64,000 nt of DNA from Streptomyces sp. NBC_01255 (GTDB lineage: Bacteria; Actinomycetota; Actinomycetes; Streptomycetales; Streptomycetaceae). Positions 44,999 to 54,829 of this stretch are shown in pieces (the first letter of the stretch is position 1; each line of letters opens with the position of its first letter). The notes under the pieces were generated by a model that did not search any database, was not told where the DNA came from, and saw nothing but the letters and a program-made list of their open reading frames with translations. The stretch spans positions 6,820,001 through 6,884,000 of the forward strand of contig NZ_CP108474.1 in NCBI RefSeq assembly GCF_036226445.1, read 5' to 3'. The position numbers were made by a program, and so were the translations under genes.

Positions 44999-45901
44999 AT
45001 GTCTCTCACCAGCGATCCGCCCTCCACCGCCCCCCTCACGAAAGACCCGACCGTCACCCCCGTCCCCTCCGCCTCCGCCGACCTCGTGGTCGTCCCCGTG
45101 CGCCACCCCTGGCGCTGGGTGGCCGTCGCCGCCACCGCCGTCCTGCTCGTGCAGTTCGCCCACGGGCTCGTCACCAACCCCGGCTGGGAGTGGGACGTCT
45201 TCGCCGCGTTCTTCACCACCGAGACGATCCTCCAGGCCGTCTGGGTCACCCTCCAGCTCACCTTCTACGGCACGGCCCTCGGCTTCGCGATCGGCATCGT
45301 GCTGGCCTTCATGCGGCTCTCGGCCAACCCGTTCCTGCGGTCGGTCGCCTTTGCCTACATCTGGGCCTTCCGCTCCATCCCGCTCATCGTCCAGCTGCTC
45401 TTCTGGTTCAACCTCGCCTATCTCTACAAGGAGTTGAGCATCGGCATCCCCTTCGGGCCGAGCTTCCTCTCCTTCGACACGATGGGCCTCGTCGGCGAGA
45501 TGAGCGCCGCCGTCCTCGGGCTCGCCCTCCACCAGGCGGCCTACGCGGCGGAGATCGTCCGGGGCGGCGTACTCGCCGTGGACGAGGGCCAGTCGGAGGC
45601 GGCGGCCTCCCTCGGCATCCCGAAGCTCCGGCAGCTGCGGCGGATCGTGCTGCCGCAGGCGATGCGCTCGATCCTGCCCAACGCCGCCAACGAGATCATC
45701 TCGCTCTTCAAGGGCACCTCGATCGTCTCCGTCATGGCGATCGGCGAACTCTTCTACCAGGTGCAGGTCGTCTACGGCCGTAACGGACGGGTCGTCCCGC
45801 TCCTGATGGTCGCCACCGCCTGGTACGTCCTGCTCACCACCGCGCTCTCCGTCGTCCAGCACTACGTCGAACGCCACTACGCGAAGGGGAGCGCCCGATG
45901 A
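44999..45901 (+). CDS. Second polar amino-acid ABC transporter permease
   Basis: A 300-residue permease paralogous to the one two genes upstream. The EAA loop reads EAAASLGIPKLRQLRRIVLP followed by QAMRSILPNAAN, and AFRSIPLIVQLLFWFNLAYL is shared. It overlaps the ATPase gene by four bases (ATGA). The two permeases may form a heterodimer, or serve the two different binding proteins at this locus. Confidence 0.92.
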   Translation: MSLTSDPPSTAPLTKDPTVTPVPSASADLVVVPVRHPWRWVAVAATAVLLVQFAHGLVTNPGWEWDVFAAFFTTETILQAVWVTLQLTFYGTALGFAIGIVLAFMRLSANPFLRSVAFAYIWAFRSIPLIVQLLFWFNLAYLYKELSIGIPFGPSFLSFDTMGLVGEMSAAVLGLALHQAAYAAEIVRGGVLAVDEGQSEAAASLGIPKLRQLRRIVLPQAMRSILPNAANEIISLFKGTSIVSVMAIGELFYQVQVVYGRNGRVVPLLMVATAWYVLLTTALSVVQHYVERHYAKGSAR

Positions 45902-46698
45902 GCGCCACCACCACCGTCCCGAAGACCGCCGAGGCCACCACCGCCAAGGTCGAGATCCGCTCCGTCCACAAGAACTTCGGCCCGCTCCACGTCCTGCGCG
46001 GCATCGACCTCGACGTCCGGGCGGGTGAGGTCACCGTCGTCCTCGGCCCCTCGGGCTCCGGCAAGTCGACCCTCCTGCGGACCATCAACCACCTGGAGAA
46101 GGTCGACAGCGGCACGGTCAGCGTCGACGGCACCCTCGTCGGCTACCGCCGCTCCGGGAACAAGCTCTACGAGCTGCGGGAGCGCGACATCCTCAAGCAG
46201 CGCACCCGGATCGGCTTCGTCTTCCAGAACTTCCACCTCTTCCCGCACCTGACCGTCCTGGAGAACATCGTCGAGGCGCCCGTCTCCGCCCTGAAGCGAC
46301 CCCGCAAGGACGCCGAGGCCGCGGCGCGGAAGCTCCTCGACCGCGTCGGCCTCGCCGACAAGGCGGAGGCGTACCCCAAGCAGCTCTCCGGCGGACAGCA
46401 GCAGCGGGTCGCCATCGCCCGCGCGCTCGCCCTGGAACCGGGGCTGCTCCTCTTCGACGAGCCGACCTCCGCGCTCGACCCCGAACTGGTCGGCGAGGTC
46501 CTCGACGTCATCAAGGACCTGGCCGCCTCTGGCACCACCATGATCGTCGTCACGCACGAGATCGGCTTCGCCCGCGAGGTCGCCGACACCGTGGTCTTCA
46601 TGGACGAGGGCCGGATCGTCGAGCAGGGCCCGCCGGCCGAGGTGCTGGACAGCCCCCGCCACGAGCGCACCCGTGCCTTCCTCTCCAAGGTCCTCTGA
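45898..46698 (+). CDS. Polar amino-acid ABC transporter ATP-binding protein
   Basis: A 266-residue ATPase with canonical motifs: Walker A VVLGPSGSGKSTLLRTI, Q-loop FVFQNFHLFPHLTVLENI, signature KQLSGGQQQRVAIARAL, Walker B LLLFDEPTSALDPELV and switch His in MIVVTHEIGFA. It is homologous to GlnQ/HisP-type ATPases and powers the permeases encoded just upstream. The only ATPase gene in this transport module. Confidence 0.95.
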   Translation: MSATTTVPKTAEATTAKVEIRSVHKNFGPLHVLRGIDLDVRAGEVTVVLGPSGSGKSTLLRTINHLEKVDSGTVSVDGTLVGYRRSGNKLYELRERDILKQRTRIGFVFQNFHLFPHLTVLENIVEAPVSALKRPRKDAEAAARKLLDRVGLADKAEAYPKQLSGGQQQRVAIARALALEPGLLLFDEPTSALDPELVGEVLDVIKDLAASGTTMIVVTHEIGFAREVADTVVFMDEGRIVEQGPPAEVLDSPRHERTRAFLSKVL

Positions 46699-46763
46699 CC
46701 GTCCGTCCCCCGTCGCCCTTCCCGTCCGACCGCCCATCCCCGTTCCCGTACCAGGAGTCCGTC

Positions 46764-47738
46764 ATGAAGTCCCGCCGCACCGTCCTCACCGCCCTCGCCT
46801 CGCTCACCGCCCTCGGGCTCCTCACCGCCTGCGGCTCGGGGGAGGCCGCCACGGGCGAGATCAAGCCCGAGGGGCAGAAGGGCAACGGCATCAACGTGGG
46901 CCCGGACCAGAAGCGCGTCCACACCGCCAAGGTCGACGCCATCGCCGCGCAGGTGCCCGAGGCCGTCCGCAAGAGAGGCACGCTCGTCGTCGGCGTCTCG
47001 GCGAACAGCAGTCCGCCGCTCGCCTTCCGCGCCACCGACGACAAGACGCTGATCGGCGCCGAGGTCGACCTCGCGACCCTGGTGGCCGACGCCCTCGGCC
47101 TGAAGCCCGAGTTCGACCCGGTCTCCTGGGAGAACCTCTTCGTCGGCCTCGACAGCGCCAAGTACGACGCCGTCTTCTCCAACGTCACCGTGACCGAGGA
47201 GCGCAAGGACAAGTACGACTTCGCCACCTACCGCCTCGACGACCTGGCCTTCGAGGCGAAGAAGGGCTCCGGCTGGACCGTGAAGGGGCCCGAGGACGTG
47301 GCGGGGAAGAAGATCGCCGTCGGCTCCGGCACCAACCAGGAGAAGATCCTCGTCGAGTGGTCCGAGCAGAACGAGAAGGCGGGCCGCAAGGGCGTCGACA
47401 TCACGTACTTCCAGAACACCAGCGACTACTACCTGGCCCTCCAGTCCGGCCGGATCGACGGCTACCTCGGTCCCAATCCCGTCGTCGCCTACCACGTGGC
47501 CTCGGCCGGAGAGACCGAGGTCGCCGGGAAGTTCTCGGGTGCGGGCGCCGGGCTCCAGGGCAAGATCGCGGCCACCACGAAGAAGGACAGCGGCCTCGTC
47601 GCCGCCTACGCGGCCGCGATCGACCACATCGTCGGGAACGGCACCTACGCCGAGGTGCTCAAGCGGTGGGGCCTGGACAGCGAGGCAGTGAAGAAGTCGG
47701 AGATCAACCCGCTCGGCCTGCCCCGCACCAAGAACTGA
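46764..47738 (+). CDS. Polar amino-acid ABC transporter substrate-binding lipoprotein
   Basis: A 324-residue family 3 binding protein with a lipobox (LGLLTAC), then GTLVVGVSANSSPPLAF, LIGAEVDLATLVADALGLK, SAKYDAVFSNVTVTEERKD and VLKRWGLDSEAVKKSEINPL. It is clearly related to the divergent binding protein across the leader-peptide region, and both end with the same E/G-x-x-x-S-x-I-x-P pattern. It belongs to the permease operon and ends shortly before a small hairpin. Confidence 0.92.
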   Translation: MKSRRTVLTALASLTALGLLTACGSGEAATGEIKPEGQKGNGINVGPDQKRVHTAKVDAIAAQVPEAVRKRGTLVVGVSANSSPPLAFRATDDKTLIGAEVDLATLVADALGLKPEFDPVSWENLFVGLDSAKYDAVFSNVTVTEERKDKYDFATYRLDDLAFEAKKGSGWTVKGPEDVAGKKIAVGSGTNQEKILVEWSEQNEKAGRKGVDITYFQNTSDYYLALQSGRIDGYLGPNPVVAYHVASAGETEVAGKFSGAGAGLQGKIAATTKKDSGLVAAYAAAIDHIVGNGTYAEVLKRWGLDSEAVKKSEINPLGLPRTKN

Positions 47739-47751
47739 CCCACGCCGCGCC

Positions 47752-47770
47752 ACGGGCTTCCCGAGCCCGT
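47752..47770 (+). terminator. Small hairpin between the binding protein and DUF1684
   Basis: 7-bp stem ACGGGCT / AGCCCGT with a 5-base loop, no U-tract. Probably a partial attenuator or mRNA-stability element rather than a full stop. Confidence 0.4.
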
Positions 47771-47788
47771 ATGGAAAGGTGGAACACC

Positions 47789-48577
47789 ATGAGTACGGAT
47801 CCCCAGCAGGACTGGCAGCACTGGCACGAGCACCGCGAGTCGGCGGTCGCCTCCTCGTACGGCCCGCTCTCCCTCACGGGCACGCACTGGCTCTCGGATC
47901 ACCCGGAGGGTCGAATTCCGGCCGTTCCCGGCGCGTGGCGGGAGGACGGCGACGAGGTGGTCCTGACGGCGGACGCCGAGGACGCGATCACCGTCGACGG
48001 GAAGCCCTTCACCGGCACCGTACGGCTCACCGCCGACCACGCGCCGATCCACGAGTCCCGGGTCGAGTCGGCAGGCCGGCGGCTCGTGGTCCTGCGGCGC
48101 GAAGGGCTCTGGGCCGTACGGGACTTCGACCCCGGCTCGGAGGCGCGCCGCGCCTTCGCGGGCATCGAGGCCACCCCGTACGAAGAGCGCTGGGTGGTGC
48201 CCGGCGTCTTCCGTCCGTACGAGGAGACGCGCAGCGTACGGGTCGAGAACGCCGACGGGCGGGAGCGCGGCCTCGGGCTGGCCGGGGAGCTGGCCTTCGA
48301 GCTGCACGGCGGCGAGCACACCCTCCAGGTGGCCGTCGAGGACGACGGCTCGCTGTGGGCGGTCTTCGCGGACGCCACCAGCGGCCGGGACAGCTACCGC
48401 TTCCGGTTCCTGCGGCCCGAGGCCCCGGCGGCGGACGGCTCGGTGACGGTCGACTTCAACCGGGCGCTGCTGCCGCCGTGCGCCTTCGCCGACCACTTCA
48501 TCTGCCCGTTCCCGCCGCCGGGCAACACGCTCGACACCGCGGTCCCGGCGGGGGAGCGGCGGCTGAACCCCTCCTGA
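47789..48577 (+). CDS. DUF1684 family protein
   Basis: A 262-residue protein with the family signature: DWQHWHEHRESAVASSYGPL at the start, LTGTHWLSD, YEERWVVPGVFRPYEETRS and, near the end, DFNRALLPPCAFADHFICPF and FPPPGN. The conserved Cys in PPCAF and FICPFPPP could be functional. Function is not established; related genes are often found with flavin-dependent oxidoreductases. It is the last gene of the amino-acid/sulfur-type operon, followed by a terminator. Confidence 0.88.
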   Translation: MSTDPQQDWQHWHEHRESAVASSYGPLSLTGTHWLSDHPEGRIPAVPGAWREDGDEVVLTADAEDAITVDGKPFTGTVRLTADHAPIHESRVESAGRRLVVLRREGLWAVRDFDPGSEARRAFAGIEATPYEERWVVPGVFRPYEETRSVRVENADGRERGLGLAGELAFELHGGEHTLQVAVEDDGSLWAVFADATSGRDSYRFRFLRPEAPAADGSVTVDFNRALLPPCAFADHFICPFPPPGNTLDTAVPAGERRLNPS

Positions 48578-48609
48578 CCCTTCCGACCAGGGTCTTCCGC
48601 GCGATGCGC

Positions 48610-48658
48610 GGACGCACGGGCGCCCCCGGCCGCGACGGCCGGGGGCGCCCGCGCGTCC
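48610..48658. terminator. Long hairpin terminator after DUF1684
   Basis: Perfect 15-bp stem GGGCGCCCCCGGCCG / CGGCCGGGGGCGCCC (48618-48650) with a 3-base loop, extended by a second GGACGC / GCGTCC helix across a small internal loop. Confidence 0.85.
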
Positions 48659-48737
48659 GGCGGTCTTGTGCGTCCGTGCCACGAGGGTCACTATCGCTCA
48701 CGGTGCATGTCAGGAACACGTCATCTGGCGATGGGGG

Positions 48738-48772
48738 TCCCCCTGCTCGAACGGAGTTGAGAGCTTGGGGGA
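48738..48772. repeat. Imperfect hairpin resembling a common Streptomyces intergenic repeat
   Basis: TCCCCC-TGCTCGAAC pairs with GTTGAGAGCT-TGGGGGA around a 3-base loop. The motif GGGGGTCCCCC-x-GCTCGA with a GAG-AGC-TT-GGGGGA partner is, from memory, scattered between genes in many Streptomyces genomes. It lies in the gap upstream of the first protease. Confidence 0.6.
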
Positions 48773-48823
48773 CTCACGGGCCCGCCACCCACGGGCCCCT
48801 CCGCTTTTCCCAGAAGGAGAACT

Positions 48824-49690
48824 GTGAGGAGCACAGTGAGGATCACCAGCACCCGACTGCTCGCGATCGCCGCGGGACTCGCCGCCGTGACGGCCCTCGG
48901 ACTTCCGGGTGCCCAGGCCGCCCCCGCCCCCGGTCCGGCGGGAGCGGCCCAGCTCGCCCGCGCCGACGCCGCCGTCGACGCCGCCGGGGTCGGCGGCACC
49001 GCCTGGTACGTGGACAGAGCGGCGGGCAGAGTCGTCGTCACCGCCGACTCCACCGTCACCGAAGCGGGGATCGCGAAGATCCGCGCGGCGGCCGGCGCCG
49101 ACGCCGGAACCCTCCGCGTCCAGCGCACCTCCGGCGTCTTCACCCCCCTGCTCGGGGCCGGAGACGCCATCTACGGCGGCGGCTACCGCTGCTCGCTCGG
49201 CTTCAACGTCCGCAGCGGCAGCACGTACTCCTTCCTCACCGCCGGCCACTGCGGCAACTCCGTGAAGACCTGGTACACCAACTCGGCGCAGTCCACCCTG
49301 ATCGGCGCCACCGTGGGCTCCAGCTTCCCCGGCAACGACTACGCGCTCGTCCGCTACGACAACACCTCGCTCAGCCACCCCGGCGGCTTCACCGCCGCCG
49401 ACGCCTACGTGGGTGAGTCGGTCAAGCGCTCCGGCTCCACCACGGGCACCCGCAGTGGCACGGTCACCGGCCTCGACGCCACCGTCCACTACTCCGGCGG
49501 CGGCACCGTCCGCGGCATGATCCAGACCAACGTCTGCGCCGAGCCCGGCGACTCCGGGGGAGCGCTCTACGACGGCACCAAGGCGCTCGGCATCACCTCC
49601 GGAGGCAGCGGCAACTGCTCCACCGGCGGCACGACCTTCTACCAGCCGGTGCCGGAGGCCCTCGCCAAGTACAAGGTCAGTCTCTACTGA
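48824..49690 (+). CDS. Secreted S1 family serine protease (streptogrisin type)
   Basis: A 288-residue preproprotein. Signal peptide ([21 protein letters not shown]), a prodomain of about 80 residues ([34 protein letters not shown]), then the chymotrypsin-like domain starting near [14 protein letters not shown]. Catalytic triad: His in LTAGHC, Asp in GNDYALVRY, Ser in [11 protein letters not shown]. Two Cys pairs typical of streptogrisins are present. GTG start with AAGGAG upstream; an in-frame GTG four codons later is possible. The next gene is a paralogue, probably from tandem duplication. Confidence 0.92.
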   Translation: MRSTVRITSTRLLAIAAGLAAVTALGLPGAQAAPAPGPAGAAQLARADAAVDAAGVGGTAWYVDRAAGRVVVTADSTVTEAGIAKIRAAAGADAGTLRVQRTSGVFTPLLGAGDAIYGGGYRCSLGFNVRSGSTYSFLTAGHCGNSVKTWYTNSAQSTLIGATVGSSFPGNDYALVRYDNTSLSHPGGFTAADAYVGESVKRSGSTTGTRSGTVTGLDATVHYSGGGTVRGMIQTNVCAEPGDSGGALYDGTKALGITSGGSGNCSTGGTTFYQPVPEALAKYKVSLY

Positions 49691-49875
49691 TCCGCTGCAA
49701 CTCCCTTGAAAGCGCGGCCTGTTGAAGGCCGTACGGCTGAAACGCGCCCTTGCGGCCGGAAGTCGTACGGCCCGAGACTCCCCCACAGCGCAGGCCCAAG
49801 GCACTCCCTCGGGCCGCGCCTCACGGGCCCGGCACCCCACGGCGGGCCCCCGATTCCCCTCTGGAGGAACGAGAA

Positions 49876-50769
49876 GTGAGGACCACGCGCACCACCCCCA
49901 CGAGAACCGTCCGGATGCTCGCCGTCGCCGCCGGACTCGCCGCCGTCGCGGCGCTCGCCGTCCCCACCGCGAGTGCCGGATCCACGCAGACCTTCGGCGC
50001 CGAGCGGCTCGCGGCGGCGAGCGACGCCGTGCTCGCCGCCGACGTGGCCGGCACCGCCTGGCACGTCGACACCGCCACCGGCGCGGTCGTCGTCACCGCC
50101 GACTCCACGGTCTCCGCCGCCGAGATCGCCAAGATCAAGCGGCAGGCCGGCGCCGACGCGGGCGCGATCCGCGTCGAGCGGACCCCCGGGAAGTTCACCA
50201 AACTGATCTCCGGCGGCGACGCGATCTACGCCGACGGCGGCTGGCGCTGCTCCCTGGGCTTCAACGTCCGGGACAGCGCGGGCGCCTACTACTTCCTCAC
50301 CGCCGGTCACTGCACCGACGGCGCGGGCACCTGGTACTCCAACTCCTCGCGCTCGACCGTCCTCGGCTCCACCGCCGGGTCGAGCTTCCCGACCAACGAC
50401 TACGGCATCGTCCGCTACACCAACTCCTCGGTCACCAAGTCCGGCACGGTCGGCAGCGTGGACATCACCAGCGCCGCCAATGCCACGGTCGGCATGTCGG
50501 TCACCCGCCGGGGCTCCACCACCGGCACCCACAGCGGCTCGGTGACCGGCCTCAACGCCACCGTGAACTACGGCGGCGGGGACATCGTCTACGGCATGAT
50601 CCGCACGAACGTCTGCGCCGAGCCGGGCGACTCCGGCGGTCCGCTCTACTCCGGCAGCCGGGCCATCGGCCTCACCTCGGGCGGCAGCGGCAACTGCTCC
50701 TCGGGCGGCACGACCTTCTTCCAGCCGGTGACGGAGGCACTGAGCGCGTACGGCGTCAGCGTCTTCTAG
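49876..50769 (+). CDS. Secreted S1 family serine protease, paralogue
   Basis: A 297-residue preproprotease closely related to the preceding gene: signal ending VPTASA, prodomain [19 protein letters not shown], mature enzyme from about [15 protein letters not shown]. Triad His in LTAGHC, Asp in TNDYGIVRY, Ser in [14 protein letters not shown] start with GGAGG eight bases upstream. The S1 pocket region [20 protein letters not shown] resembles SprA/SprB-type proteases. Its transcript probably ends at the palindrome that also serves as the Rex-type site. Confidence 0.92.
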   Translation: MRTTRTTPTRTVRMLAVAAGLAAVAALAVPTASAGSTQTFGAERLAAASDAVLAADVAGTAWHVDTATGAVVVTADSTVSAAEIAKIKRQAGADAGAIRVERTPGKFTKLISGGDAIYADGGWRCSLGFNVRDSAGAYYFLTAGHCTDGAGTWYSNSSRSTVLGSTAGSSFPTNDYGIVRYTNSSVTKSGTVGSVDITSAANATVGMSVTRRGSTTGTHSGSVTGLNATVNYGGGDIVYGMIRTNVCAEPGDSGGPLYSGSRAIGLTSGGSGNCSSGGTTFFQPVTEALSAYGVSVF

Positions 50770-50794
50770 GCAGCACGGCGGACGGGGACCGGGA

Positions 50795-50822
50795 TCCTCT
50801 TGTGAATTCGTTCACAAGAGGA
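50795..50822. promoter_or_regulatory. Rex-type operator (also a hairpin) upstream of adhE
   Basis: The core TTGTGAATTCGTTCACAA (50800-50817) is a perfect palindrome matching the Rex operator pattern TTGTGAA-N4-TTCACAA. Perfect complementarity extends to 12 bp per arm around a TTCG loop, so the transcript of the upstream protease gene could fold into a very stable hairpin here. Confidence 0.8.
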
Positions 50823-50928
50823 CTTCCGGCCCCTCCCTCCGGGCCCTTTTCCGGACCTTTTCGCAGGTCATCGGGTGTCGAATGGAGACATCAGAGAGAA
50901 AAAGGGACCCGAAGAAGGAGTACCTGCC

Positions 50929-53523
<2,595 letters not shown>

Positions 53524-53550
53524 GTCCTGACGTGTAGGGCCTGACGTGAC

Positions 53551-53578
53551 GAAGGCCCCCGCCGCGGCGGGGGCCTTC
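53551..53578. terminator. Hairpin terminator after adhE
   Basis: GAAGGCCCCCGCC / GGCGGGGGCCTTC inverted repeat with essentially no spacer (loop formed by the central CGCG), between adhE and the convergent membrane-protein gene. Confidence 0.82.
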
Positions 53579-53588
53579 TCCGCGTGCC

Positions 53589-54626
53589 TTACGGGCGGAC
53601 GTCGCTCAGCTCCTCCGCGATCGGCTCCGATTCGGGCTTGGGCTTCAGCGAGGACATCACCAGGGTGACGACGGTGCCGACGACCGCCCAGGCCGAGAGG
53701 ACCAGCATCGAGGCGGTCATGTCGTTGCCCTTGAAGTACGCGATCGAGCGCGCCGCCCAGGTGCCGGCGCCCGGCGGCAGGGCGGGGCCGATCGCCTTCC
53801 AGAACGGGGGCAGCATCGGCAGCGGGAAGGCGCCGCCCGCGCTCGGGTTGCCCGCGACCACGATGAGGAGGATCGCCAGGCCGATGCCGACGATCCCGAA
53901 GACCGACTGCAGGGCGAGCGTGGCGGCGCCGACGGCGAAGACGACCAGGGTGCCCAGGCCCCACAGGGCCGCGATGCTGCCGGGCAGGGCGCCGAGGATC
54001 GGTCCGACGATGATCGCGCCGCCGAGACCGCCGAGGATCGCGTAGAGCGCCAGGACGCCGAGGCGGATGATCGCGCGCTCGCGGTTCGCGGGCCGGGAGC
54101 CCGCGCTGATCGCCAGGATCGCGGCGCAGATGTAGCCGCCGACGCACCAGCCGACGACGAGGTAGAAGGCGGAGAGTCCGTCGAAGTCCTCCGGCGACGC
54201 GGGGGCCACGTCGACCGTCCGCACGGTGCGCTGCTGGGTCGCCTCCACCGTGGTGAGGATCGTCTCCAGGGCGGAGGAGAGCACGGTGCCGCCGCCGGAG
54301 GCGACGAGCAGGGTGTCGGTGCGGCCGGTCGGGTCGACGAGGAGGGCCCCGTCGATGTCCCGGTTCAGGATCTGGTTCCGTGCCTCGGTCTCGTCGGTGA
54401 CGGCCCGGGGGTCGAGCGGGGCTCCGGGGAGCTGGTCCAGCTGCCCGACGAGTTGCGTGGAGACCGCTGGGGGTGCGACGACGCCGAAGGGCACGTCCGT
54501 CGGCTTCGGGTGGTGCAGGGCCCCGACGTACGAGGTGATGAACAGGAGCTGGAGGGCGAAGACGCCGATGACGAGCAGGGCGGCTCGGGGGGTGACGGCG
54601 CTTTTCAGTTCATCGACGAGGCTCAT
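53589..54626 (-). CDS. YhgE/Pip- or DUF3533-like membrane protein
   Basis: A 345-residue integral membrane protein. One N-terminal helix (ALLVIGVFALQLLFITSYVG) is followed by an extracellular domain of ~130 residues (VPFGVVAPPAVSTQLVG, RDIDGALLVDPTGRTDTLLV), then about five C-terminal helices (LSAFYLVVGWCVGGYICAAI onward). This is the layout of ABC-2-type/YhgE-Pip and DUF3533 proteins, which lack an ATPase of their own here. A short cytosolic tail follows. Function unknown. The ATG follows a run of Gs usable as a ribosome-binding site. Confidence 0.78.
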   Translation of the reverse strand: MSLVDELKSAVTPRAALLVIGVFALQLLFITSYVGALHHPKPTDVPFGVVAPPAVSTQLVGQLDQLPGAPLDPRAVTDETEARNQILNRDIDGALLVDPTGRTDTLLVASGGGTVLSSALETILTTVEATQQRTVRTVDVAPASPEDFDGLSAFYLVVGWCVGGYICAAILAISAGSRPANRERAIIRLGVLALYAILGGLGGAIIVGPILGALPGSIAALWGLGTLVVFAVGAATLALQSVFGIVGIGLAILLIVVAGNPSAGGAFPLPMLPPFWKAIGPALPPGAGTWAARSIAYFKGNDMTASMLVLSAWAVVGTVVTLVMSSLKPKPESEPIAEELSDVRP

Positions 54627-54741
54627 GCCCCCCAGGTTCGGGGGAGGCGGGTGTTTCCGCAGGTGGGAGGGGTCCGAATGGCTGACCTTGGCAGGGCGGG
54701 GTGTCCCGCCGGTGTCCCGTGGGTGTCCCGCGCGCCGGTTA

Positions 54742-54757
54742 TCGTACGGACGTTCGA
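54742..54757 (+). promoter_or_regulatory. LexA-type SOS box upstream of dnaE2/imuC
   Basis: TCGTACGGACGTTCGA matches the actinobacterial SOS box TCGAAC-N4-GTTCGA at 11 of 12 specified positions. It is about 75 bases upstream of the polymerase start, and a TAGGGT hexamer (54765-54770) just downstream could be the -10. Confidence 0.75.
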
Positions 54758-54829
54758 AATGGGCTAGGGTGGGAACGAGGGGGTGGGAACGTACGTACGA
54801 ATTCGATGCGGGAGTGCGGGAGGTGCACC

